From Schizonepeta tenuifolia (taxonomy: Eukaryota > Streptophyta > Magnoliopsida > Lamiales > Lamiaceae), in contig CM055956.1 in NCBI GenBank assembly GCA_029490685.1, positions 83,086,042 to 83,150,041 on the forward strand: 64,000 nucleotides of DNA, written 5' to 3'. Within the stretch, counting starts at the first letter, position 1; each line of letters opens with the position of its first letter. The notes under the pieces were generated by a model. That model did not search any database. It saw only the letters and a list, made by a program, of their open reading frames with translations, and was not told the origin of the DNA. This document shows positions 33,821 to 44,560 of the stretch, in pieces. Position numbers and translations under genes: made by a program.

Positions 33821-35394
33821 GGGTGTCTCTTTATCGAAGAAGAAACACTTGTACAAGAATTTGAAAAGATGGATTTAGAATTACTCGATACACCTGAAAC
33901 GATAACGACCCAAATAGCGGCACTCATAGCTACACCGAATTTACGAGAAAGAATCATAAGTGCTCAGAGAAAGGACGAGTCGATTGAGAAGCTTCGCCTA
34001 AGGATAAGAACGGATAAACCGGACGGTTATTCCGAAGCATCAGATAATGCAATTTTATTCGAAGGCAGACTTTGTATCCCTGAAGACGACAAATTAAAGA
34101 ACGATATCATGAGTGAGGCTCACGATAAGCCGTATACAGCACACCTAGGGAGTACGAAGATGTATCAAGATTTAAGAAGGAATTTCTGGTGGAACGATTT
34201 GAAACGAGATATTACCTCGTTTGTACAAAGATGTTTGGCTTGTCAACAAGTAAAAGCTCTACACCACGACCATACGGGTTGTTACATCCATTAAGTATTC
34301 CAATATGGAAGTGGGAAGATATAGCTATGGATTTTGTAACAGGTTTGCCCAAGACTAAGAATGGAAATACTGCCATCTGGGTAGTTATCGATAGGCTCAC
34401 AAAATCAGCTCACTTTTTACCAGTCCCAATTACCTATGGATCAGAGAAGTTGGCACAGTTGTATGTCCGTGAGATTGTACGTCTGCACGGAATACCGAAG
34501 TCAATAACGTCTGATAGAGATGCCAAATTCACTTCGAGATTTTAGATCACTATGCAGAAGGAGTTAGGTACCGAACTTAATTTTAGTACCGTTTTTCACC
34601 CTCAGACAGATGGACAATCCGAGAGAACGATTCAGATACTCGTTGATATGTTAAGAATGGTAGTATTGGATAGAAGTGAGAATTGGGAAAAGATCTTGCC
34701 ATTAGTTGAATTCGCGTACAACAACAGTTATCAAGCAACGATAGGAATGGCGCCTTACGAGGCATTATATGGAAGGAAGTATAGGTCACCACTTTATTGG
34801 GATAAAGTGGGTGAAAGAAAGAACCTAGGACCTGATACGGTCAGTGAAATGATCGAGATCATTCAACAGATTCGAATTAGAATGAAAGAGGCCCAGAGCC
34901 GACAGAAGTCTTACGCCGATGATCGTCGAACCGATCTTAACTTTGAAGTTGGGGATAAGGTTTTCTTCAAGATTTCTCCATCTAAAGGAATCATTAGATT
35001 CGGTGTTAAGGGTAAACTCAGACCAAGGTTTATAGGACCTTATGAGATTCTGGAGAAAATATGACCTGTTGCTTATAGATTGGCCTTACCGCCAAGTCTA
35101 GAAAGTGTCCATAACGTGTTTCACGTATCTCAATTACGAAAGTATGTCTTTAACCCTAAGCACGTAATTAACAAGCAAGACATTGTTCTTGAGTCCGACT
35201 TAAGTTATGAAGAAAAACCATTATCGATCTTGGATCGAAAAGAGCAAGAATTAAGAAATAAGTCGATACCTTTGGTTAAAGTGCTATAGAATCACCGCGG
35301 GCAAGAAGAAGCCACGTGGGAACTCGAGGAAAAGATGAAGGAGAAGTACCCTTAACTATTCGAAGAAGGTATGCAAATTTCGGGACGAAATTTC
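33821..35394 (+). pseudogene. Integrase with chromodomain remnant, Tekay-like element
   Basis: The zinc-binding N-terminus is at about 34120-34250 (AHLGSTKMYQDLRRNFWW ... CLACQQVK). The catalytic core includes AMDFVTGLPKTKNGNTAIWV (first Asp), SITSDRDAKFTSRF (second Asp) and FHPQTDGQSERTIQ (Glu). The GPF/Y-like segment FIGPYEIL is near 35030, followed by FHVSQLRKY. A degraded chromodomain (NHRGQEEATWELEEKMKEKY) is at about 35290-35350. One frameshift near 34260 and stops at 34543, 35062, 35287 and 35353 break it. The chromodomain would direct insertion to modified chromatin. Confidence 0.9.
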
Positions 35395-35398
35395 TTGT

Positions 35399-35411
35399 TA
35401 GAGGGGTAGGA
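35399..35411 (+). other. Polypurine tract of the Tekay-like element
   Basis: AGAGGGGTAGGA immediately precedes the 3' LTR start TGTAATACCCC. Confidence 0.85.
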
Positions 35412-38400
35412 TGTAATACCCCAGATATTTCTTCTGTCGTTAAAATAAAAATTTAATTATTAATTAAGGATTTGCACGCCTAAGTTAAGGATTTTCAATT
35501 CTAAGACTAACGGTGAAATCCGTTTCTGAAAATAAATTCCAGAAGTCAGTTGAACGACTACTGTATTAGGGTTTTCGCGTCCGATAGAATTTTCGTTCGA
35601 AAACTCAGATCTAAAAACCGTGTGACTTTACATTCACTTTTTAGGCGATACAAGTCTACTGGAGAAAGTCAGTTTTTATTATTTTTCCGGGCGAAATTTG
35701 GACTGTCATGTCCCGATTTTTCTTTGGATTTCAAAATTCGAATTATGCTTTCCGAGTAAGTGATTTATTTCCAATCTAGTGGTCAAATTAGATTACGACA
35801 AAAATGTAACCGTCTAAGAAAATAATTAATCGATTTATATACGCAGTGTTAAACCCGTAAAACGCAATATTTTGAATAAAAATCCCACCCCTAAACCGCC
35901 ATTCTCCCCTATGACTCATCCCTAGTTAGATTTTATCCTACTTTATGAGATAAATCACATAACACCTCACCATTTTCTCTCTTCTCTCTCCCTCAATTGC
36001 CGCCACTCACCTCTCTCTCTCCCTTCTCTCTCTTGTTCTTCATTTCCTCCATAAAGCTCTCAAGTTCTTCAAGCATTCAAGTTACATAACTCAATCATCT
36101 TCCGATCAATCTTAAATCCGAATACATATTTGTTAAGGTAATGATCTAAGCTTCCTTTCCATCCAAACAAAATTCATTTCCTTCAATCTTGTAAATTTTG
36201 AAATATTCAAGGAGATGTAGGATGATGTTTAAGTTTATTTTCATGGTTATAAATGCTTAGGAATGGATTTCTATGGATTGAAATTAAGTGAAAATCATCC
36301 TCCCTAATTATTTGAATATGACCGAAAATTTATATAATTTTGTAGGTGAAGTATAAGTTTGATTTTAGATGATTGGTATGAAGATTTGTATTCTATGTAT
36401 TAGTAGATGATTGGAGGAATTAATTGGGAATTTTCTAAAAATAAAAACAAAATGGTAAGAGAGGAAGAAGTGTGAATTTGACTAAGTAATTGTTATGATT
36501 TGGATGATGTGATGATATAATTGAGATGTAGTAAGTATAAGGTTCATCATATAATTTAATTAGAATTTTCTAAAAATAAAATGAAAATCATAAGAGACGA
36601 AGAATCGTCGATAAGTTTAGTATGGATAATGATATAGGTTTATGGTTTGAATATTTGCTAATCTTAGTAGTTAATGAACGTAATTGGAAAGTTTGAACGA
36701 ATTCTAAGAAAGTTGAATTTTTAGTAAGAGACGAACAGACGAGCTTAATTGTCGATAGGAAAGTCGAATGAGAAAACTAATTTGATATTAGTGTTTAATG
36801 TTGATAAATAAACAAGATTTTAGTTGGTGATGATTTCATATAAGTATGAATATAGAAGTTAAAGAATTGAATCGAATTTAAAATGGAATTTGGTTTAGTA
36901 ATCGGATAGTTGAAAAAGACGAGGAAGTGCTCGTCGTTTTGTTACTCAAGAGACGTGAAGGTATTCACGATAAAGGAATATATTTCATGACTGTAATTTG
37001 ATAGTAATTTCGTGAGCATAAAGGATGTATAGCATTGATCGAACCTAGGGAATTGTGCGTCGAGTTTTATCGAGCATTAGGGTTAACTCGGACTGTTTTG
37101 CGACCCTTTACGGAAAATATTATAACTCTCTGCTCGCTTAACGAAATCAAGATCCGTGAATTGGACAGTAAACTAGACATCCGTAGCTTTCTTTTGGTAC
37201 CAAGAACATTCTCTTTTTCGTAGAATTCTGTTCTGTATGAACTTCAGAACTACTGTCTTGTGTAGAGAAGTTCAAAAACCTATTTTCTTAAGATGAATTC
37301 TTTTTAACTTAGTTATTTGAGAACTTATAAGTCGTTGAGTAATCGACTTCCATTATTAACTAATCTAAGTGTCGAGTAAAGAAACCGAGTTAGTTCTAAT
37401 CGAGATATGTTCGAGTCTCGTTTCTTTGTTAATTGAAAGAGTTTAGTTAAAGTGCAAAGGCCTAAAAGTCTTAACCGAATTCAATTTCTTTTCTTTTATC
37501 GTTGCAACCGTTTACTAAAGTATGATTATTTGCGATAAAAGGAGGAAGTCGAGGTCAAAGATAGGACGGAAGATCAAAGACAGAAGCTCGTGTTTTAGTT
37601 CTATAATCACCTAAGGTGGGCTTTTCTATATATCAAATCAAATGAGCGATGCTCGAAAATGTTTACTTATCGCTTTATAAACTGTGTTTTAAAGTGATTA
37701 TCATGGCATGAAAATACTTTGTTTTATGTAAGTTCTCTATGTGCCTTTCTGAGTTAGCCAAAAGGGATCTAACTAATCGATCGGACCGCTGAGTTAACCG
37801 AAAGGGTTTTCCAGAGTTTAGTGTACACGGTAGTTGGTGTGTGGGGTACTCTGTTGAGGGGTAGCCCGCTACGGTGAATAAAACGTGCGCGGAAGAAATT
37901 AACTCTTCCCCGGCGTTGAAACAGAAGTTGGGCAAGTTTGAACGTAACATCTGTAAAGGCTTGGCCAAGCTATATTGTGAAAAGAGAAAGAAAATGTTTA
38001 GTAGGCACGGGCATTTGATGAAAACCCCCGATGCGCTATTTATCGAAATGCCTGATAAATCTATACTTTATAATATGTTTTCGGCAATGTGCCCACTAAG
38101 TATGTTTATACTTAGCCCTGCATATGTTTTATAAAATGTGCAGGTTGAGTGACGGGAGCGGCGGAGGTTGAGTAAAGGTTGTGAATAGAGAAGAACGGTA
38201 AGGTTCTAGTTCTACGTTTTCTGCTGCCAAACTATTTTTGCGTTAATGTATATCTTTTGGTCTAAGTCCCGTACCTTGAACTTAGTTTCTTTTGGAAACA
38301 ACTCTGTCGAGCGATCCTTCGAGGTTGACTCTCTTTCTTTTTAATAAAGTCTGTTCATAGATATCAGTTGTTGTTTAGTTATTGTCTGTTTATTTATTTA

Positions 38401-38481
38401 TTCCCCTTCTTCCCCGCTTCTTTAATCCAACCCCTAGTCGCACCCCGATTTTGCCGTCCTTCGGGATTTGGGGTTGTGACA
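35412..38481 (+). repeat. 3' LTR of the Tekay-like element (3070 bp)
   Basis: Uninterrupted partner of the split 5' LTR; runs TGTAATACCCC to GGGTTGTGACA and is followed by the ATAAA duplication. It preserves the empty site of the Athila insertion near 38272-38282. Confidence 0.95.
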
Positions 38482-38486
38482 ATAAA
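38482..38486. other. Right target-site duplication (ATAAA) of the Tekay-like element
   Basis: Matches 12652-12656 exactly. Confidence 0.85.
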
Positions 38487-38494
38487 AGTCCTAA

Positions 38495-40519
38495 GAGCTT
38501 CCACTACGGATATCGAGTTAGACATTGGGTCTATCGCCGAGAAGCGTGATTTCAATGATTGGTGGTGTTGAGAAAGACCCCGGTAAAAATTTCCACTACG
38601 GGTAATGAGTTAGACCCATGATCTATAATCATTGACAATGATTGAGTAGATTTTATTTTATTATTTTTTTATTTGTAATAAATAACATAAAAAATACTTA
38701 ATTAAATTCAAAAATTAAGAAATGACAATTTTATTCAATTAAAAGAATAAAACATATACTAATTAATAAAATAAAAATACAATAATTAAGAAAATAAAAT
38801 TACAATCATTAAGAAATAAAAAAAATACAAGAACTACTAGTGGAGTGGATCGAAACGTGTCCAAATCTCTTCAATCAGATTGTCCATAAGACGTTTATGG
38901 GCATGTGCATCCTGATTTTGAGCTTCTCTCTCAATATATTTGTGGAGTGGCGCTGGCATACCTTGATTGACTGCTGTCCTGTTCACGTGTCTTTCGCCCC
39001 ATTCGCTCGATTCAGCATTGATATGAGTTGCTCTAGGTCCTTCATCTTCAATGATCATATTATGCAGAATGATGCAAGCATACATGGCGTCACATAAATG
39101 TTCTCGAAATCACAAGCGAGTAGGGCCCTTTTATAATTGCCCATCGAGCTTGGAAGACGTCGAAAGTCCTTTCAACGTATTTACGCGTAGCTTCTTGCAT
39201 ACGAGCGAATCGTTGTCTTTTCGGATCTGTTGGCGCATTTAGCGTCTTCACGAAAGACGCCCACCTTGGATAGATGCAGTCGGCGAGATAGTAGCCCATG
39301 TGGTACGGCCAGCCGTTTACGTTGAAGTAGACCGACCGCGCTCTCCCATTGAGGACGTCGCTGAAGAGAGAAGACTGATTGAGCACATTAATGTCGTTCA
39401 GCGAGCCGGCGACACCAAAAAAAGCGTGTCAAATCCACAATCTTGGGAGGCGACAACTTCAAGGATGAGCGTTGGATAACTCTTTCGTCCACTTGTGTAC
39501 ATTCCTCTCCAAGACCTTAGACAATTCTTCCATGTCCAGTGCATACAGTCGATACTTTCAAGCATTCCGAGAAAGCCGTGCGTCCTCTCGTGCAATGCAG
39601 TGATCCTGACGACGTCAGCGGCATTTGGCCGCCTCAAATAGTGGTCGCCAAAAGTAGATCTGATGGCCCGACAGAAATTCTTGAGAATCGTATTGCCCGT
39701 TGTATCTCCACAGTGCATATATTCGTCGTACTGATTAGGTGATCCATCATTGGCGAGTTGCCTCAGAACAACGGTGCACTTCACCGAAGCGTGAAACCTC
39801 AATCTTCCGGTAGCATCCGGGTGTTGCTGAAAATAATGCTTGTGTTGCTCAAGAGTTTCAACTATTCTCAAGAATAACCTCTTGCTCATTCGAAACAGCT
39901 GCCGGAAGACAACATCACCCCATACAGGGTTGTCGTCAAAATAATCTCGTCGGAGGCATTGTTCGGCCTCTTCACGATTCCAGTGCAGGTACGTCCTCGT
40001 ATCCGGTTCGCCATCCGACGAATCATCACCGTATGCTTGTTGGTAAAGTTCCATGGCTTGCTGAGCCAACTCGATACGTCAGTGGCGTCGTTGCTCCTTC
40101 TCTTCATGATTAAAAAATGTACCCGACCAACTCATTTTTTTTTTATAGCTTGTGGAAGAAAAGAGTGCATTTTTTTAGGTGAAGAATTGAATTTTGAAGG
40201 TGTAGAATGAAATTTGGTGTGAATGATGAATGAATTGAAGGGGTAATTATAGGGGATGAAAAAAATGTAACCGTTTTTTTTTATTTCTAAAAAAATAAAT
40301 AAATCGGACTAATGGTGTATCACCACGTGGACCGAAGGAGGGAGGGAGTGAGGTCGAGAGCGATGACGATATATCGACACTATTATCACCCTCATTGATC
40401 GATATCGGTATCGAGTGAAGCCACTACGGCTTAGATATCAGTGGGGTCGATGGAGGGAGTATCTAAGGGGGATCGACACCGACTTAGATATCGGTGAGCG
40501 ATCCCCGTAGTACATGCTC
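38495..40519 (-). mobile_element. PIF/Harbinger DNA transposon (2025 bp)
   Basis: The ends are GAGCTTCCACTACGG on the left and, reversed, GAGCATGTACTACGG on the right, flanked on both sides by the 3-bp target duplication TAA (38492-38494, 40520-40522). It contains a minus-strand transposase with two frameshifts. The second Harbinger gene (Myb-like protein) is absent. It starts only 13 bp after the Tekay-like 3' LTR. Confidence 0.9.
38837..40069 (-). pseudogene. PIF/Harbinger transposase (DDE)
   Basis: 40069-39398 contains the N-terminal region (FRMSKRLFLRIVETLEQHKH, DATGRLRFHASVKCTVVLRQ) and the first catalytic Asp in SIDCMHWTWKNC. A frameshift in a homopolymer near 39415 leads into a frame carrying the second Asp region (LND near 39400-39390) and 39386-39090 with the catalytic Glu region VERTFDVFQARWAII. 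A second frameshift near 39095 leads to 39085-38837 (MYACIILHNMIIEDE ... FDPLH). DDE residues are still encoded, but two indels inactivate the gene. The transposase would cut and paste elements with matching ends, with a TAA/TTA target. Confidence 0.9.
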
Positions 40520-40522
40520 TAA

Positions 40523-40793
40523 ACAAACTCAAAAGACTATTTTGAATTTTTTTGTTTCAAAATGACATAATCAATTTTTTTGTGTTTGAGAATGACTATT
40601 TTGAAGTTTCACTCCAAAAGATATGCATTTGTTAGTAAAAGTTGAGGTAACTAATAAATCGTTTATCCACATTCAGCTCTGTCAAAATCACTTTTAACTT
40701 TAAATTAAAGAAGAAATCTGCTGGACCGACAACTTAAACTTAATTTTAACGATTTAAGTTTTCAATTGGGATATCCTTATGAGTTATTGTATT
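40523..40793. other. Spacer
   Basis: AT-rich; nothing recognised between the Harbinger element and the long-TIR MITE. Confidence 0.4.
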
Positions 40794-41349
40794 TGTAGGA
40801 TTCTAGCAGTTTTGAAGATAAAAAAATTAATTCTAGTAATAACTTTTAAAAGTTATTAATTGTAGTAATTTATGACTTTTTTACCCTTATTCGAATTCTC
40901 ATTATTTTTCATGTGAATTCCCATTTTTTTATGTGAATTCTCATTATTTTTCATGTGAATTCCCATTTTTTTCATGTGAATTCCCTTTTTTTATGTGAAA
41001 TCAAATTAGATACGAAATCAAATAAATTGTAATGTGATTTCACATTATTTTTCATGTGAATCCCTATTTTATTATGTGAATTCTCATTTTTCTTTATGTG
41101 TAACCATTATAATGTGATTTCACGTTATTTTTCATGTGAAATCACACAAATTATAATGTGTTTTCACATATTTATTCATGTGATTTCCCACAGATATATT
41201 TGGGATCACGACTTTCAGTTTAAAAAACGAAAATTGAAATAGAAAAAGAAAAAAAGGGTAAATAAATTTATAATTATTATTATTTGATAGTTTTAAAAAT
41301 GATTGCTATAATTAATATTTTAAGTCTTAGAATTGCTATGCAATTTACC
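40794..41349 (-). mobile_element. Long-TIR MITE, copy 2 (inverted relative to copy 1)
   Basis: It begins TGTAGGATTCTAGCAG and ends AATTGCTATGCAATTTA, matching the element at 11313-11904 read on the opposite strand, including the interior ATTTTTCATGTGAATTC repeats and a GTGGGAAATCACATG segment. Confidence 0.7.
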
Positions 41350-42175
41350 CTATTATTATTTGTTAGTCCCTTTCAAATTAAAGGATGCATGCCCGTTTTA
41401 ACTGTTAAGTTTTGGCCTTCGACCACAACATGGAAACAGAAAATATAATTAAATTTATTTTTGTAGAAAATATATTTATTTAATTTATAATCTAAAACAA
41501 TTCTCAAGAGAATTGGTAAGTCTTTCGAAACCTTTCCTTTTCCACTTTCGGAGTTACCAATTTAAGAACATTTATTTACCCAGAAGAAAGATGACAAAAT
41601 AGAAACGAACAAATTTCTTTTCGATAAAGGGCTGGTGTCTTTTGTCCCATTTGCAATTTGTCGTCTTGTTTTCGTTGTTTCTTAGTTGTCTGAGAATGTC
41701 CTCGACCTCGAATTATATTAGTTGACTTTTCAGCAACTAAAAACTTGAATGTTTCGTAATTTGCAAGTTTCATCAACTTTTTATTTATTGCCAGAGAATT
41801 CTTTAAGTAGAACTTGTCCTACTCATAAGAAAGGATGTCGATCTTAAGAATTAGGTCCACAAATTCAAGTGATGTCGAGAATTTTCAATTTCATATTAAT
41901 TGATTTTTTATTCAAGCGCATATAAATCTTTGTTTAATATTTGGAGCATGTTAAATCGGATTTTTCTTATATGATTTATATTAGATGTGTTACTTGTAAG
42001 TTATTGTAACACTTTAATCAAAAATAATTTCGTGCACATCTCGATTAGTATATGCGATCTGAAATAAAATAGTTAATGATGTACTTATATTTGTAAGGAT
42101 GTGGAGAAGATGATGAGAAAAAAAGTGATCGAGAGAAATTGCATATTATATGCCCATAGATTAATAGATTAAAGA
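41350..42175. other. Intergenic DNA
   Basis: No gene recognised. The minus-strand frame 41576-41776 lacks any domain or splice context. Confidence 0.45.
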
Positions 42176-42510
42176 GGTGGTCTCGTGTGAGACCGGTCTC
42201 TTACTAGAGACTGGATTGACCCGATCAAACCGGGTCAAATCTGTTGACCTTTTTCTTTAAATTTTTAGGCTTTTTTTTCAGCTTTATTTCTCCAACCTCG
42301 GTTCCAATTTTACGGCTCCGCCTTCGGCTCTGATTTTACAACTCCGTCTTTACTCCGATTACTAATGTAAGGATAATCATCGGGAAACAATTTGAATTTA
42401 TTCAGCTCGCTTCGATGCCCTCGCTCTAATCTTGACAAAAAAAAAAGCGACAAATAAAAAAACGAAAAGACAAACACAAAAAAGGAAAAAATTCTAAAAA
42501 TAACAATAAC

Positions 42511-42544
<34 letters not shown>

Positions 42545-42594
42545 GCGGACGCGTTGGTCTCTTACTAAATACCGGTCTCATATAAGACTTTGTC
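42176..42594. mobile_element. Non-autonomous DNA element, family A copy 2
   Basis: Left end GGTCTCGTGTGAGACCGG; right end reversed AGTCTTATATGAGACCGG, an inverted repeat of roughly 35 bp. The core (TCCGCCTTCGGCTC ... AAGGATAATCATCGGG ... CAGCTCGCTTCGATG) matches copies at 4068 and 60480. An (AAT)n run lies at 42509-42543. Confidence 0.65.
42509..42543. repeat. (AAT)n microsatellite
   Basis: About 11 uninterrupted AAT units inside family A copy 2. Confidence 0.95.
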
Positions 42595-43179
42595 TAGATT
42601 AAAATGTTTCGTGCACGGAAGTAAGACCACATCACGGCACGTGAGGCTGTAAACGCTTGATTGGAACATGCTCAAGATTCACCAAGCTGCCTTTCACAGA
42701 ATAATAACTTAAATAATGCAATTGCCAATTGCTTCTCTTAATTTGTTTCACATTAATTAATTAATTAATATTTGGTCAAATAGTATCATACTCTTTTTTT
42801 TTCTTTCTATTGTATTTTGTATTTTCTTTTTGTTTCTATTTTAATTACGAAATGTATATATACTATAAATATAAATACAATATAGCTATTCAATCACACG
42901 GTGGCCAACCACATGCATAAAAAAAGAAATTGATTGTAATAATGAAAATTATCATATTTCCTCTAGAGTTTATACTTCTCCAATTAGAGTATATTTCCAT
43001 TTGCAAAACCTATATTGACATTTTTAACTTGTGTGACCGACCACAGTGTGTCTCTTCAATTAAAAAAAAGTAAACCTTTTTATTACTCATAATCACATGG
43101 TAAATGAAGAACAAATCAGCAGGGTTCATCCCCAAACATAACGATTCGAAAAATCTATTGAGATTCTAGTAAATTTATG
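42595..43179. other. Intergenic DNA downstream of PHIP1
   Basis: No gene recognised; AT-rich. Confidence 0.4.
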
Positions 43180-43324
43180 AGTCACCATGTTGTATTCGCA
43201 TCACATACTTGATAACAAAAGAAAAAAGAAAAAGAAAAACATTTTACTTCAAAATTCAGTCACCATATTGTATTCGCATCTCACATACTTTATAACAAAA
43301 GAAAAACATTTTACTTCAAAATTC
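43180..43324. repeat. Local tandem duplication (78 + 67 bp)
   Basis: 43180-43257 and 43258-43324 both run AGTCACCAT(G/A)TTGTATTCGC to TTTTACTTCAAAATTC. The first copy has a longer A/G-rich middle. It lies about 300 bp past the PHIP1 stop. Confidence 0.9.
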
Positions 43325-43656
43325 GGACGTGAAGGGATAAATAACTGAATCTCTGTATCAATCAATTTTGTTTTAAAAAAAAAATAAAAAAAAAAATAAA
43401 GTATCAATGCAATACATTTTGCGTAACAGTTGGTACAATGGGAAAAATGGGATTCTGCGTCCTTTCAACCAAAGGTATACATAACGCACATAGAAGAAAT
43501 ATACTCATTTCGCAGCTAAATGGGAGCAAGAACTGAAAGAAGGCACTAGCTTCCTTTTCATTGTCAATTCATTCCCAAAAATGAAATTTAAAATTTTTAT
43601 AGCCTAACTAATTTTTTCTCGAAAAAACGAAAACAAATAAGAGATGTCGTATTGGA

Positions 43657-44560
43657 CTATGTTGAACCTGGATTTGTAGGATCAGCAGCTAGTGCCTTTG
43701 GGCAAGCTGATGAAAGATGGCCTTTTTCTCCACATTCGTAACATGTTCGTCTCCGTATCTTTGAACTAACTGCGTTTTTCCCACTGCTAGGAGCTTGATT
43801 TTCGACAGCTACGCTAACATTATAAGTGTCGACTTGATCGTCTTCTGGTGTGGCCTTTAAACTGACAGCAGTGACCTCCTTGCCACTGACGACTTGATTA
43901 TCTGTTAAAATGTATTGATTCAGAAGCCTTCTTAAACTTTTTTCATAACAAAAGAAAATTGAAAAAATGTCAAGTTCAACTTTGCTATACCTGGTTCTGT
44001 AGGATCAGCAGCTTTTATCTTCGGGCAAGAAGATGAAAGATGGCCTCGTTCACCACATTCGTAACATGTTCGCCTCCGTATCTTTGAACTCACAGCATTT
44101 GTCTCACTGCTAGTGACTTGATTTACAACTGCTACACTATAATTAGATTCGTAGACTTGATAGTCTTTCGGCTGCGTCTTTAAACTGGCAGCAGTTACCT
44201 CCTTGCGACTGTCAACTTGATTATCTATAAAGATGAATAGATTTAGAAGCCTTCACTTTTTTTCCACCAAAAAAACAAAGTAAAACAGGAAAAAAGATGT
44301 CGTGTTGGACTACGTTATACCTTGATTTGTAGGATCAGCAGCTTGAATCTTCGGGCAAGATGATGAAAGATGGCCTCGTTCTCCACATTCATAACATGTT
44401 CGCCTCCGTATCTTTGAGCTTACAGCATTTGTCTCACTGCTAGTAACTTGACTTTCCACTGCTACATTACCATTATCAGTGTAGACTTGATTGTTTTCTT
44501 GTGGTGCCTTTAAACTGGCAGCAGTATCCTCCTTGCAAGTATCGAATTGATTACTTTTTG
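43657..44560 (-). repeat. Threefold repeat of the zinc-knuckle exon in PHIP1
   Basis: The 3' part of exon 4, all of exon 5 (234 bp, 78 codons) and exon 6 are copies of one unit. It includes a Gln-Val-rich linker and SSKIRRRTCYECGE; the next intron starts soon after each knuckle. The introns between them are both phase 1, so units can be added without breaking the frame. Confidence 0.88.

Larger units (their letters stand above)
12657..38481 (+). mobile_element. Tekay/Del-like chromovirus (Ty3/gypsy), interrupted by an Athila-type element
   Basis: The 5' LTR is 12657-15521 plus 28135-28338 (3069 bp after removing the insert); the 3' LTR is 35412-38481 (3070 bp). Perfect ATAAA duplications flank it. 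Inside are a TGGTATCAGAGC primer-binding site, a leader, an extra ORF (29218-30159), gag with CCHC knuckle, protease, RT, RNase H, integrase with a C-terminal chromodomain remnant, and a purine tract. Domain order and integrase-chromodomain define a chromovirus; sequence style suggests Tekay/Del. Every gene has stops or frameshifts. Without the insert the element is about 13.2 kb, long for this clade. Confidence 0.92.

Noticed and set aside
11313..41349. The inverted MITE pair as ends of one giant composite transposon
   Set aside because: Each copy has both of its own ends, and the material between is explained by separate insertions with their own target duplications.
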